DNA of 64,000 nucleotides from Polytrichum commune. Lineage: Eukaryota > Streptophyta > Polytrichopsida > Polytrichales > Polytrichaceae. The position numbers and the translations under genes are program-made. The notes under the pieces were generated by a model that was not told the DNA's origin, did not search any database, and worked only from the letters and a program-made list of their open reading frames with translations. Positions 1 to 11,825 of this stretch are shown in pieces; within the stretch, counting starts at the first letter, position 1; the number at the start of each line of letters is the position of its first letter. The stretch is taken from the NCBI GenBank assembly GCA_950295325.1, contig OX485805.1:16667501-16731500 (forward strand). The letters are read 5' to 3'.

Positions 1-348
1 ACAAGGTAGACCTCGTGCAGGAATTTTCCTGCGACTGGGAAGGGAAGCAGTTGAGGAGGGTAGTGCCTACGTGAGCTAAGTTAGGCAAGTAAGTACTTTC
101 GAAGCTCCTGCCACAAGTGGCCTCTGCTTTAGAGGTTATCTATGTTTGGGTGAGAAGTTAGCTATGTTTGAGTAAGTTGTGCACAAGACTCATGAAATAT
201 CCGTTTTGTTGCGTGACAAATCTTGGAGTTTGTGGGGTTAAGTTGCATTGTCTAAGTTGGGTGGGCCAAGTTAATTAGGTTCTTTTGTAGGTGAGATTAA
301 GCGATAAGTTTGACAAAGTCACTTTTCGAGATGGTCTGATTGATCCAA

Positions 349-396
<48 letters not shown>

Positions 397-954
397 TGGA
401 AGTCTTCTTCTAAGTTCGGTGGGGTGACTTTGTGGACCACTTCGTCGGTGGTAACCGCGTTGCATTGCAGCAAAGTTTTGAGTTAGCAGGTAAGAAATAT
501 TGCCACTTTGCCAATACAAGTAGGTTTGATAAACCGATTCAAGGTCCCAGTCCTTTTCTTGCGCTGAATTTGAGGTTGTACGGTGGATTCTTCCCCTTAC
601 TCCAAATGTGAAGTGTTTTGAAGCCTTGTTAGCCTCTCCCTGTCTTGCTGACTGTGGGGTTTCAACATGGAAGGTGTCACAATCTTCCGATGGAACATAT
701 GATGATGTTGTCTTATGTGTGACAAATTTAACAAGTGGAGGTGAAATCTTGCGCTAGAAAGCGAGAGTACTGTCATAATCTTGTAGCTCGATGGTCGAGC
801 AGAAACCCTACATTACAGAAGACGGTCCGGCGGATGATTGTTGTAGCATGGATTGAAATCATGACCCAAGAAGAGTTCACTAACATCCAGTTAGTCCAGT
901 CCGAACACCGTAACTAAGACTGTTATCTTTGTGACAGGTTTTGATCGAGGAGCC
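1..954. other. Upstream region of the metacaspase gene
   Basis: No convincing coding exon. A GA dinucleotide run lies at 353-392. A good donor (AG then GTAAGA, GT at 490-491) and an acceptor (TGTGACAG ending at 936) suggest a 5' UTR intron of about 447 bp just before the metacaspase start codon. This is inferred from splice-site fit only. Short open frames here, such as 735-917, have no recognisable content. Confidence 0.4.
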
Positions 955-3900
955 ATGGCGAAGAGAGCCTTACTCGTGGGGTGCAACTACCCAGGCACAA
1001 AAGTGGAGCTCCATGGATGTGCCAATGATGTGAAGCGCATGAAAAACACTCTCATTACTCGATTCGGGTTCGACGAGGAAGATATTCTGGTGCTCCTCGA
1101 CACCGATCGGTCAGGAATGCAACCGACCGGGGCTAACATACGCAACTGTCTTGCAAAGATGATTGCGGGCATCAGGCCTGGAGATGTGATGGTGTTCCAT
1201 TACAGCGGCCATGGCACACAGGTGAGAGAGGAGCCCTACTTTTTTTCCTCATCTTGAGACTCTCGAGATCACATTAGTAGTAGCAAAGAATTTGGATTGC
1301 GGAATCATATCTCGAGAACCTGCCCCGGTTTATGTAATCTTTTTGTGGCATTTCAGTCTTCCATCTACCTTGGCATCTGTTCTCACGATGTAGGATTTTT
1401 GGCAATGTTTGTTCTTAAGTCGATTCGAGCGAGATGTAGGAGAAGAAACCATGTGTCATATAGGGTAAGCAGTTTCTTTGGAGGGTGACAAATGAAACGC
1501 ACTATTCATCATAGTTTGACTAGGTTCCTTCTTGCATTTTCGTAATGATTTTCTACATCTATAGAACGACCTTTCCTTGTCCTCCAACTTCCATGGCGGC
1601 AGATGTGGAATACATGAATAAATGCTAAAGAAAGAATGAATGACTGGTTAGGCTCAAGATTGAGGACTAGATTGAAATGGTACCCCCACAGAAGCAAAAT
1701 CCAACAAAGCAATCTAAACTTGTGCAACAAGCTGAAACACCAACGACCTTGGGCTTCTCCCTAATCTTGTGAACATTAAACAAACCTGTCAATCAATTAT
1801 TGGTTTTCACTGCATCAATGATGCGATGGTTGCCGAAGAACCAGTCCGCATTGATGTTCTACTTGAAATCTCTTCGTTCATTGAGGCTAACCTTCTGTGG
1901 AGCATGTCAAGTAGATTAGTTGTTTTTAGCAATTTTGATGTTTTTGCTCTGCTCTTTTGCATTGGGTGGCTTGCAATGAATGCATTTGGCTTCTTTTGTT
2001 CAGGTGCCTTCTGAAGACGGCTCAGTTGATGATACTGGTGTTGAAGAAGCAATCGTGCCAACTGATATGAATCTTCTCACAGGTGAAGCCATATCTCCGA
2101 GCCACTTTTGGTGATGTTCAGGGATAGATCTTTACAATGTGAATCCTTTACTGTAGTGTAGGAGTGTGGGTGCTGAATGTATTATATGTTACTATATACA
2201 GCTGGAGCTAATGTGGATGTCCATTGAGTGTATGTACGTCTTGCAGATGACGACTTTCGAGATTTGGTGAACAAAATTCCTCCAGGGGCCACATTTACCT
2301 TTATATCAGATTCATGTCACAGTGGAGGGTTGATTGATGAAGAGAAGGTCCAAATTGGGGATGCACCTGGTAGTGGGGCTAGTCTTTTGTCTGGAGGGCA
2401 TGGTGGAGGCGGAGCGGGTGGTGGTGGTGGTGGTAGTGGTGGTAGTGGTGGGCTTCTGGGGTTGGTTTCTCAGGGTCTTCAGGCTTATGCAGGGAAGAGT
2501 TCAGGAGGAGGAGGAGGTCATGGTGGAATGATGAATCTGGTATCGCAAGGGCTGTCGGCTTTTGGCAATCGGGATATGCAAACAAGAGATTTTGAAGTCT
2601 CAAGTCAAGACAGAGGTTATGAGGGGGAGGGGAGAAAACACCATGGTCACAAAGATCATGATGAACGCAAACATCATGAGCATAGAGATCATGAAGAAAG
2701 AAGACACCACGGTGAAGAAGAATGGTCTGAAGGAAGGAGAGGAAGACGATACGGGGAGGAACAATACGAAGGAGTAAGTTTATGTTTTAATACATGTGCC
2801 TTTACATATGCATTCATTTGTATCCCAATCATTGTTGACAAGTCTGGCTAATCTCTTTTGGACGGATCCCCACAGTATTATCTGTTCAAACAAAGAATGT
2901 GAATGAGACTTTTATTCATTTCACAAGTTTGATTACTTAGAGAGAAAAGGGAGAGAATGGATGTTGCAATTGCAAATTGTGAAGAATGGGCAATGAAAGT
3001 CAGAAAAGTCTGACCTAACATATGTTTTGGCTGTGTTTATTTTTGCAGGCACCTGGTTATGGTGGTCAATACCAAAATGATGGGGAAGGTGGTTATAGGC
3101 AAGCACCTGGTTATGGGCAAGCGCCTGGTTATGGGCAAGCGCCTGGTTATGGGCAAGCGCCTGGTTATGGGCAGGCGCCTGGTTATGGTGGTCAATACCA
3201 AAATTATGGTGAAGGTGGTTATGGACAAGCTCCTGGTCCCTATCAAGGTTATGGTGAGGGAGGTTATGGACAAACAGCTGGTCCTTATCAAGGTTATGGT
3301 GAGGGAGGTTATGGACAAACAGCTGGTCCTTACCAAAGTTATGGTGAGGGTGGTTATGGACAAGCAGCAGCTCCTGTGAAAAGCAAGGAGATACCAGTGG
3401 CCATGCTTACACAGCTTCTCAGTGAGCGCACAGGTCACAAAGTTGATATTGGGAACATCCGCACAACCATCTTTGACATGTTTGGGGATCAGGCTAGTCC
3501 AACTGTCAAAATGTTTGTAAATGTGGTTCTCCAGCAGCTCCAGGTAAAATTGTTTTCAAATTGCACATTACTGCTTCTCACTGGATTCAGCTGTGGATTT
3601 TAGTCAGAATGTAGACAGGAACTTTTAGTTTTCTTTTCTTTTGAAGGTTCACATTTTAACATCACTGAAGGATGCAGTTACATGAATGTAATTTATTCAA
3701 GTTGGTGGAAATCTGTCTTTCTACTACCTCCTCACGAGGCAACATGAATATAGGCGGGAAATTGAAGTAGAAAAAAGTTAGTAAAGTAAGGTCGTTTGTA
3801 AAGTCTTTGGATCAAACTCCAGGTGATTTGGCGAAAAGGTGAGTTTGAGACCTCATGCATAAGGTCCCAAGTTTTCTTAAGGCTTAAATCAACATGCTAA

Positions 3901-5010
3901 AAGCATGGGGCTTGGCTACAAAAAAAAACCTGGCTTTCTAGTTTGTCATACTAGGTAACTAGGATCAATCTAGGCTTGCATAGGGCGAGTCGGGATTTAG
4001 GGTGAGGTCTCGTAGGTCAGACCCTATTTTAGATTGTAAAGTTCTCTCAAAGTTTTTTTGGATTGAAAGGAGGTTGAAGAGTTCACCCAACTTTCAAAAT
4101 TAGGCTCCAATACAATACGCTCTATTGAGCTCTTTATAGAAAGTCCTTCCCTCACTCAGGGACTTTGTTGAGTCCAGATAACTCCAAGGTATGCGGGTGT
4201 TATTTAGTTACTTTTCTTGATCAGACCCCTATATTTGATTGGTGTGTGTTTAGGTGAAGATCAAAGAACACCCATAAAGACACATGTTTAAAAGAGATTG
4301 GACTACTTCAAATTTTAGTAACTACTTGACACAGTAAACACAATTGAGAGGACCTAGATATTCAATCAAGGAATCAACAAACATGTACTTCTGATAGCCA
4401 TGACTAAATCATCAGAGGTCCAATTTTTCTGATACTTGATTGTAGATTTGCTAGTGCACCACAAGTTTCGTTGTGTAAATCTAATTGGTAGAAGTTGGAG
4501 AATATGAAAAACGAACTGAAGTACACCTACATTCTTTTATTGACGTGCATTTTCTAATAATTTTGCTGTGAACTGCATGTGCAGCAAGGGGGGAAAACAC
4601 AAGGTGGATGGATGGGGACTGTATCAAGTCTAGCCACACAGTTCCTACAGCAAAAATTGAATAGCCAAGACCCACATCAAGCTGCTAGTTATGCGGCACC
4701 TGCGGCAAATGCAGGTCCTCTACGCCCGAGACGAGATCCTGCTGGGAGCAGGTCATCTGATGTCGGCATATTGGTGAGTGGCTGTCAGTCAAATGAAACA
4801 TCAGCAGATGCGACTCCATCACACAATACAGCTCAATCTTATGGAGCTTTCAGCAATGCCATTCAAAAAATATTAGGTCAAACCCGAGGTCCTATTTCAA
4901 ACCGTCAGCTGGTTCTTCAAGCTCGGAAAGAGCTTGCACAAGAAGGATTCAAACAGCACCCTTGTCTTTACTGCAGTGATGAGAATGCAGATGCTCCTTT
5001 TATATGCTAG
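955..5010 (+). CDS. Type II metacaspase with expanded repeat linker
   Basis: Calcium-dependent cysteine protease of the metacaspase family, expected to cut after Arg or Lys and to act in cell death and wound signalling (family knowledge). Five exons join in frame: 955-1221, 2004-2082, 2247-2773, 3049-3543 and 4585-5010, giving 597 residues. All introns are GT-AG. The p20 domain shows the catalytic His in HYSGHG (H86) and the catalytic Cys in DSCHSGG (C139), the same numbering I recall for Arabidopsis MC4. The p10 region runs from about residue 402 ([10 protein letters not shown]) through ILVSGCQ, TSADATP and YGAF to the classic C-terminal YCSD...APFIC end. Usual type II proteins are near 370-420 residues. 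The extra length is all in the linker: poly-Gly, a His/Glu/Arg-rich stretch, then PGYGQA and [13 protein letters not shown] repeats. There is no N-terminal prodomain. I chose the ATG in GCCATGGCG because [15 protein letters not shown] is the conserved start. Confidence 0.95.
2399..2530 (+). repeat. Glycine-coding GGT/GGA repeat in metacaspase exon 3
   Basis: Low-complexity GGT, GGC and GGA codons encode a Gly/Ser-rich part of the linker (about residues 167-210), with two copies of a short LVSQGL motif. Such tracts can change length by slippage. They also produce spurious open frames in the other reading frames. Confidence 0.8.
3088..3366 (+). repeat. Coding tandem repeats (PGYGQA and [13 protein letters not shown] units)
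   Basis: An 18-bp unit encoding QAPGYG is repeated about five times with almost no divergence (around 3106-3189). It is followed by about three units of 57 bp encoding a [13 protein letters not shown]-type repeat. The near-identity of the 18-bp copies points to recent expansion or continuing homogenisation. Similar Gly/Tyr/Gln/Pro repeats are known from type I metacaspase prodomains, but here they lie between p20 and p10. Confidence 0.9.
3777..4165 (+). repeat. Dispersed repeat in metacaspase intron 4 (copy 1)
   Basis: This stretch of the last intron resembles 29030-29420 in reverse orientation. Shared blocks include CCCTATTTTAGAT, TTCTCTCAAAG, TTCACCCAACTTTCAAAAT and TTTCTAG(C/T)TTGTC. It is probably a non-autonomous transposon relic; I could not define the ends. 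Splice sites around it are intact, so it should be removed with the intron. Confidence 0.6.
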
Positions 5011-7000
5011 TTATTTTAGTAAATGATGCTGGAAAATGTGCTCGCTGAATTTCCTACTTAATGAGATAATTTGCTACACATCTTACTGCTTGAAGAAGTT
5101 TCAGCTCGACAAGAGTATTACTCTGTGAACAAGATCATTTTTTTGGTAGAAAGTATTGGACAATAGATATTTTGCTATCTGTACAAGCCAATGTTGATAC
5201 CATTAACATTTACATTTACATCCACATTCTCAAATCCCTAATTTATTTATTCACTAATTTATTTATTTATTTTGATATTCCACATTCTCAAGTAATGTAT
5301 GATTCTCCTTAGGTGTTGGTGTACTGAAACTTTCTTTTGTGATAATTTGTCTTTCCTACTGAAATTGTCCTGACAATTTAACCTTTCCCAGACTAAATGT
5401 CTCAAAATGGGACTCTCAATTTTCAACAGATGGGATCTTGCTCCAATATAGTCGTTGAAAAGCTGGGTCGTAAAATCTCATGAATTAATCATCCACTACA
5501 CCTCATGAACTGATCACCTTGCAAGAGACAACTTCATGAATCAAGAGATAGATTTGTAACTTTCCACCAATCTATGACTTAGTAAGTAGAAATTCAAATG
5601 CATATCTAGTCTTTCATATTTGTTAAAGCCCAGTCATTAAGATGAATTCGTGAGTTTTCACTATTAGGTTCATTATGGGGACCAGAAGTTTCACTTTGTA
5701 TATATTAACCGTATGGATGTGATCCTTCTCTTTTGATAATGTCAAGAAATGTTATGCTATTACACATCTTTAGAAATCACTTTATCCCTCAAGCCTTTGC
5801 AGGTTAACCCTTATTGTCCCCAAGGTTTTGTGTTTTCAAGATTAGGATAAAGTAAGATTTGCAAGCTTGCTTTGTGAGATATCAACAAAGCAAAACCATT
5901 GACACAAAGTCAATGACACATTTGTATGGTTGGACCTTCTCTATAAGGTCATGGGCTTTGTGTGTGCACATTTTCAACACAAAATTGAAGAAAAACGTTA
6001 AATATTAAAGATGATATCAGTTTGCTTTGGAAATTTTGTAGGTGTGTTCGTCTTACAGAAACTTATGAGACATTAAAAATGCATAACAAAATATGATTGT
6101 CTGTATAGAGAGTGAACAACATTTCTCAATATAATTGAAAACTTGTCATTCAATTTATCAAAGATGATGTTTTGTTTGGGATCTGAACTTAACTATCATG
6201 CATACATAATCATCTTGGTGATGCACATACTAAATTTGAAATAAAAATGATGCAATTTGCATTTCTTATGAATTATTTGAGTTTGATGTTTTGAAACTTG
6301 ATTTTTATGTAACTTTAAATTTTATTTCATTTCAAATTTTTGCGTGAATAGAGAAATATTCCCAACAACTCTTATTTGGAGATGAACAAGACTTGAAGAT
6401 TGAAAGTCAATAGTTTTCATGAATATAGTGATTCCATTGGAAAAATCATTAAGCAATTGGGAGGTTGGCTATGAGCTCAATACATAACCAAAGATAGTAG
6501 GATAAACTCAAATCCACTTTACAAAACAACCATAGTATTCGTGAAAATGTCATATTCGCATGTGATGTTCTTTTTTCAAGGCTAACTTAGTTTCTAGTCT
6601 TGTGAAGTGCACTTGAACGCTGCAAAAAGTTGTAGTTGGCAAAAGTTGCCTCCAAAGACCAATTTAAGCTAGTTTTCCTTGTATTTGAAAAAACGGCACA
6701 TGTGACATTCTTATGTGCCAAGTGACATTTTTGCGAATACCATGTTAAACGTCATTATAAAGCAAACCTTGCACACTCCCTCCAAAAAGTTTCTCTTTTC
6801 AAAAAGGACCTTCAACCATGTGCTTAGGGCTCGAGACCACAATGCGGTCTCAAATAACACTAAGGGTGAAGGGTGGAAATGATTGGTTTTGAAATGTGAT
6901 GCTTGCTTACATGTCACATCATTTGATGAGAATATAACAACATGTGGTTCAAATCTCCACATGAACAACCATAAGGTAGATGGGTTTTAAATGAAAAGAA
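5011..7000. other. AT-rich intergenic region
   Basis: No gene or clear repeat with recognisable ends. AT-rich sequence with short TTTA repeats near 5240-5270. Short open frames here (for example 6711-6968 minus) show no family resemblance. Confidence 0.5.
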
Positions 7001-7124
7001 GTTGATTCTGAAGTCTGGGAAGCCGAAAAGGCTAATGGGACTGAAAGTACATCATGATGGTTTCAAACCAACTAATTCTCTAGAGTGGTGGAGTGCGGTA
7101 GCCTCCATGACATAGAGGCTAATG

Positions 7125-7589
7125 TTAACTTGATGGTCTAATTGAAAGAAAAACTGAAGGTTCCCTGGAAACTACATTCTCAAATAGTGATGGAAACTTA
7201 TCTCTAATGGGGTTACATAAGGGACATTCCAACATGAAATGTGCCTCATTTTCAACCGCATTATAGGAGCAAAAGTGGCATTGTCTAGTATCCCTAGAGA
7301 TAGGGATAGTTGTCCATCGTCCGGTTTCAATGGCAAGTCTATGGTTTGAGGTGCGGTAAGCATCAATGATCTCGTGTTGTGGTGGAGTCAATGGTCGCTT
7401 CAATTATAATTCACATTCGTATTTGAGAAAATCCTTAAGGTGGAGGTAAATTCTTTTCTTCCCTATGAGATGGAAAGAGTTTGACACTTTAGCAAGAAAA
7501 AATTCTTTGATATCATCATATGTTGTTTTTGATGCAATTGGGTTGTCATGGGTTTCCCAATGAGATAGACCCCATGATGTCTTCCACAT
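7125..7589 (-). pseudogene. LINE A: C-terminal zinc-knuckle fragment
   Basis: Two abutting frames (7589-7404 and 7403-7125) encode the C-terminal tail of the LINE polyprotein. The CHFC, then HFMLECPLC, arrangement matches the zf-RVT-like zinc-binding region that follows plant LINE reverse transcriptases. A stop separates the two frames. Confidence 0.75.
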
Positions 7590-8142
7590 GGCTGTCGAAT
7601 TGTGACAAGTATTAAATTTTTGTTTGGCTAGATGTCAAAAGAATGAGGTTGCTTAACTGACAAATCAAGAGGGGGATAGGTGGGCAAGCCATTGTTGGAA
7701 GCCCATAGTAAGCTTGAGAGCGTATAATTCCATGGGAAGTTCTCCAAATCCGGCTAGTAGAATATGATAAGTAATTGAAGAACGCATTTTGACATGAGAC
7801 ATCATATGCATCTTCATGCCCTTCTAGAAAACCTTCTAGTGAGAGTTTTCAAGACACCTCCCCAAATTTTGGTGCCATATGTGAAAGTAGGAAGCACCAA
7901 AGCCTTGAATACCGGTAAACAAGATTTGAGTTTCCAACACGTGACTCCAACTATTGCTTCTTTCCTTAAAATGCCCATCAAGGCTTTCATACCTGCGATT
8001 TTTCCCCTTTTACTAGATGGTTCAAAGTAGTTATGTGAATAAAAATCAATCCCAAGGTATTTGTAGTCATGAATGATCTCAATTTGGTCCTTGTCTAGGT
8101 AAAATGCCTCTTCATTTAATTTCCTTTTGTTGTGGCCAAATA

Positions 8143-8463
8143 TCATGATTTTAATCTTGGATAGATTGACTTCAAGGCTAGAAGAAGTGCAAAACTCGTA
8201 TGGTTTTTCAAAAGCCTTTGTAGGCCTACTCTTGATCTAGAGAGTAGAATGACATCGTAAGCATAGAGAAGAATGGCAACCATTGTGTTAAATAAACATA
8301 GAGAATCCCCGTCGATTTCGTCCAAATGTGTTTCAAATTCATCAATGTACAAGCCGAATAGTGTGGGGGAGAGGGGACATCCTTGTTTAACACCAATGTC
8401 AAACATTATTTCACTATGTGTATCGCCATTTATTTGAACTTTTGCATAGGCTGCGATGTACAT
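8143..8463 (-). pseudogene. LINE A: reverse transcriptase catalytic core fragment
   Basis: Contains GVKQGCPLSPTLFGLYID, typical of LINE reverse transcriptases, followed by LLYAYDVILLS where the family has YADD. The first catalytic Asp of YADD is Tyr here, so the enzyme is inactive even apart from the frame breaks. Confidence 0.85.
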
Positions 8464-8689
8464 GGCTTTTACAACCTATTGTAAATGAGATGATGCCCCT
8501 AATTGTTGAAGGCATTCCCAAAGCTTGTCGCATGGGACTATGTCAAAATCATTTTGAAATCAACAAAACAAGAATAGAGACATCGACCTGCATATATTTC
8601 TTGTTTGCTTAAAGTATGTAATGTAAGGATGTGATCCAAAGTAGATTTACCTTCCCTGAAACCTACTTGTCCTCTCGCTCTAACCCCTT

Positions 8690-9330
8690 TCAATTATGCC
8701 CATTGCCTAATTCTTTTTCTAATACAGAGCCATAAAGCTTGCCAAAGTTTGTTCCTAGCATAATGGTCCTATAGTTCCCTAGGGAGTGTTTCTCATCATA
8801 TTTGAAGATCATTTGAATGATGTTGACAGTCCATGTGGCCGTGAAACCCTCTTTAGCCACCAAATTAAATAGCTTTGTGACTGGTTCATATAGGTCATTT
8901 GTTACCCATTTTATAAGCTCAAATTTTAAGTCATGGATATACCCGGCCTTGAGATTTGCTAGGTTTGTCATATGGGCCCATATTTCCCCTTTTGTAAAAA
9001 CATCGGGAGGTTGAATGTTTGGAACTAAATGATCATTAATACTTTGTCCTGAGGTGTATAATTTTGTGTAATAATCTAGTGCTTCTTGTGGCGTACATGA
9101 CAAGGTTGATTCATCTTTTTCTTCAAAGCTCTTCCAAAATAATATTGGGTCACTTTTGGGTAGAAGATGTAGATCCTTTTGTTTGCGCTCCAAGTAAGAG
9201 CGTTTCTTATGCCGGATCATTGTGCGGTGCTTTTTGAAAGCCAATCTATAAGTATTGATTGGGTGACTAGAGTTAAACATCATATGGAAATTTAGTTGGG
9301 CATCTCAACAATCGCTATCAAACCATGTGT
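8690..9330 (-). pseudogene. LINE A: RT fingers and pre-RT fragment
   Basis: The longest remaining frame (197 residues, 9283-8690) holds the LINE pre-RT and fingers region: ALDYYTKLYTS, FTKGEIWAHM, LFNLVAKEGFTATW, LGNYRTIML and GKLYGSVLEKEL. Upstream in the same frame, GRPSNTWFDSDC matches the block that usually precedes it. Confidence 0.85.
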
Positions 9331-9908
9331 TGGACGGTCTACCATGTTGTTTGCCACCTAGTTTTTATTTCTAAAGAAGATGGGTTGAGTTGTACGTAAT
9401 ATCAAGTGTAATGAGGCTTAAGCATGGTCACCTAGTGAGGTGTAGGTCTCACCTTGCACATAAGTGAGAACTTGTTTGATATTTAGAACATATTGGTATA
9501 ACTTCTTAGAATTGAGATAGAGAACTCGACTTTGACTAGATAGGGCTAGAGGCCGCGTACCTATACTATCACCTATTTTGAAGAAGAGAGGGCAATGGTT
9601 TTGAGTCGGATTGTTTATTACCTATGGAGAAATCAGAGATAGAATCATGAAGGGAGTTGGGATTGCCTCAGAGGCAATCAATTGCACTAGCCCTACCCAT
9701 AAGTCTAGAGAAATAAGTGAAATTTTCACATCGCTTATCTACCCCATTAAGAGTCACAAATTTGGAGAGGACAATTTTTTTATTAGAAATCAACCGAATG
9801 CATTGTAATGACCAATGCCATCGGATTCTCTCAAACCAGTGGGGTCTAGGAACCTTTAAGAGGTTGATGTCATTGTTGCCAAGACGGAGGTCTTGTCCTT
9901 GGTGAGAA

Positions 9909-10260
9909 CTACACTAAATATGATATTCAGTGTCACCAATTCTAATTGTCTTGCACAATACTAATTGTAAACTGTGGTGTAGTGTCACCAACACTAAATG
10001 TTAACCTAACAATATTTGTCATCCCTTGTAAATTTTCCGGGGGGGAAGGGGGAGGGGTATTAGATTTTACAGCGTTGCAAGTATTATCACTTACTAAGTG
10101 ATTTTTCATCCAAATTTCATCACATATTTGCTAGGATGCAGATTATACCAAACTTTGTTTCAATAGCTGCATGTGGATGAACTGAAAGTAACTTGGGATG
10201 ACTAGATTTGTAAATGTGACATAATATGCCATATGACACTAAATAACATATTTAGTGTAG
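9909..10260. mobile_element. MITE-1 copy inserted in LINE A
   Basis: 352-bp element with inverted ends CTACACTAAATATGATATT and CTACACTAAATATGTTATTT (right end reversed). It shares internal blocks (GTGTCACCAATTCTA, GTGTAGTGTCACCAACAC, AAGTGATTTTTCATCC) with copies at 48014 and 59125. It splits the LINE endonuclease just after GDFN, so it inserted after the LINE. No clean target duplication could be read. Confidence 0.85.
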
Positions 10261-10849
10261 TTTGAGTATTAAAATCACCTACTAGAAAAACCTCCCTTAA
10301 AGATTGATTATAAACAAACTCGGTGAAAAGAAGAATGTAAAGGTTTGTGTTTGTAGATTTGTAGCTTTTGGCATCAGAGGGTGGAAAGTAACATAAACCA
10401 ATATATATAACTGTGGAGAGACCTATACCCTTGTGAATCCTAATCTAGATATGTGTTTCTGTGTGAGAAGAGGGGAGATGCATGTGAGACCCATGTGCAA
10501 ATAGACATCTTAATAAATACAATAATACCCCCAATGTCCTCAAGTAATGGTGCATGAATGTATGTTGCTATATCCATTTCATGTAGTGGAAAAATGAATA
10601 TGAGTGGGAATTTTCGCTCTACCTATTCCATCTTCTTCCAAGTTTCTACTAAGAATATTAGATCTATAGTTGGAAAAAAGACTTGCTATTAGAATATTGT
10701 AATGCATAGAATTACCTCTACAATTCCAATAAGCACATGAAATGGGGCACAAATTGTGAGGTTGAGGTTTGTCCCTTGGTATTGCTTCAATTAATCTGGC
10801 ATTGTGCATCATGCTGCCAAACTGGTTTTTTTGACCCCTCCTCAAGTAC

Positions 10850-11460
10850 TACAATCTCTCCATGTATAGTCTTGGGCATTTTTCCCGACTTCCAAAGCTC
10901 TTTCATTTTTATTCCTATTTTCCGGCAAATTATTTTTGTTGAGTTAGTGTTCTATCCTCATGAAGTCAAAATTGTGTACTTTGGAGTTTCTTGCAAGTCT
11001 GTCAAGTAGATTGTTTTTGTCTCCCAGTTGATGCATTTGAAAATAATCAAGCACGGTCCAGCTAGATTAAATTTTCCAACCCTCCAGGCTTCTGAAATAC
11101 ATGAAGTCCCTCCAAACATGTGTTGTAAGAATCCTTAGTTGAGTTGGAGAGTGTTCTTGTGCTCACTTTCTTCCATATTAGTCAATTCAAAATGTAAGCT
11201 ACATTTTTCCCTTACCAATATCTCCCATACGTGTTGTGTTGTTGGATCATGAAAAGAATATGCTTGGCCATTATCTTTGTTTTTAGATGCCCATGTAGTA
11301 GCCTCTTTTCCATGCGTTTTAAAATGGTCTTGTAGTATAAGTATGTCCCCTTTTTAGCTTGGACATGTGAGAAGTATTAGGATACTTTGATATCGTCATG
11401 GATGTCTCAAATTTAGAGATGCACAAGTCTTATTCCTTCATATGAGAAATAAATGGTTAC
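10850..11460. other. Region 5' of LINE A, no gene seen
   Basis: AT-rich sequence upstream of the LINE endonuclease start. It may hold the LINE 5' untranslated part, but no ORF1 was recognised on either strand. Confidence 0.35.
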
Positions 11461-11464
11461 TTTT

Positions 11465-11815
11465 TCCAGACTAGCTCACGCCTCCTAGGATATGAAACAA
11501 GCGATTAGTACAAGACGGTTACCAAATCCAAATCGAGGTCATAGCCACTTCCCTTGTAATTTTCAGAGTTCATATGAATATCTTATTTTTTATCAGAGTA
11601 TAGATTCTCATGCTCATCAAGTGATTACACAAGTCACCTCAATTATGTTGACTATTATTGAGCCTAGAAAAATTACCATATTTTGAGCACGTAATCTAAT
11701 CTCCTTAAAACACACAACTTTCCGGTATTTGTTCTTGGGGCCACACCAAACCACATACCACTCAACTTTAGGTGTCCGATTAAGATAAAATAACCAAATT
11801 AGGCACATCTCCATT
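11465..11815 (+). repeat. Dispersed repeat family R5, copy 1
   Basis: Strong similarity to 30382-30735 in the same orientation and to 29575-29945 in reverse. Shared blocks include TCCTAGGATAT, CCAAATC, CTTGTAATTTT, GTATGAAT-like sequence and GGCCACACC/GGAGCCACACC. Weaker relatives sit at 28260-28490, 60530-60660 and 61350-61545. Probably a non-autonomous transposon; family unknown. Confidence 0.7.
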
Positions 11816-11825
11816 ACTATTCCAA

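Larger units (their letters stand above)
7000..10850 (-). mobile_element. Decayed non-LTR retrotransposon (LINE), copy A
   Basis: Read on the minus strand, fragments of one LINE ORF2 appear in the expected order. Endonuclease start with CAYWNCRG lies at about 10845-10266, interrupted just after the GDFN motif by a MITE (9909-10260). The rest of the endonuclease, including a weak SAIDC block, lies at about 9905-9500. The reverse transcriptase N-terminal half (ALDYYTKLY, NYRTIML, GKLYGSVLE) is at 9330-8690. The RT core (GVKQGCPLSPTLF, then a degenerate catalytic box) is at 8463-8143, and the thumb (YLGIDF) at 8146-7814. A C-terminal zinc-knuckle region (CHFC...HFMLEC) is at 7403-7125. Stops and frameshifts separate the pieces, so it is dead. 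The 3' end and target duplications are not defined. Confidence 0.88.

Noticed and set aside
2334-2777. Poly-Val and Lys/Met-rich alternative frames
   Set aside because: Out-of-frame readings of metacaspase exon 3.
3037-3438. 133-residue minus-strand open frame full of ITRRLP and LSITTL repeats
   Set aside because: Antisense of the metacaspase coding repeats; repetition is inherited from the real gene.
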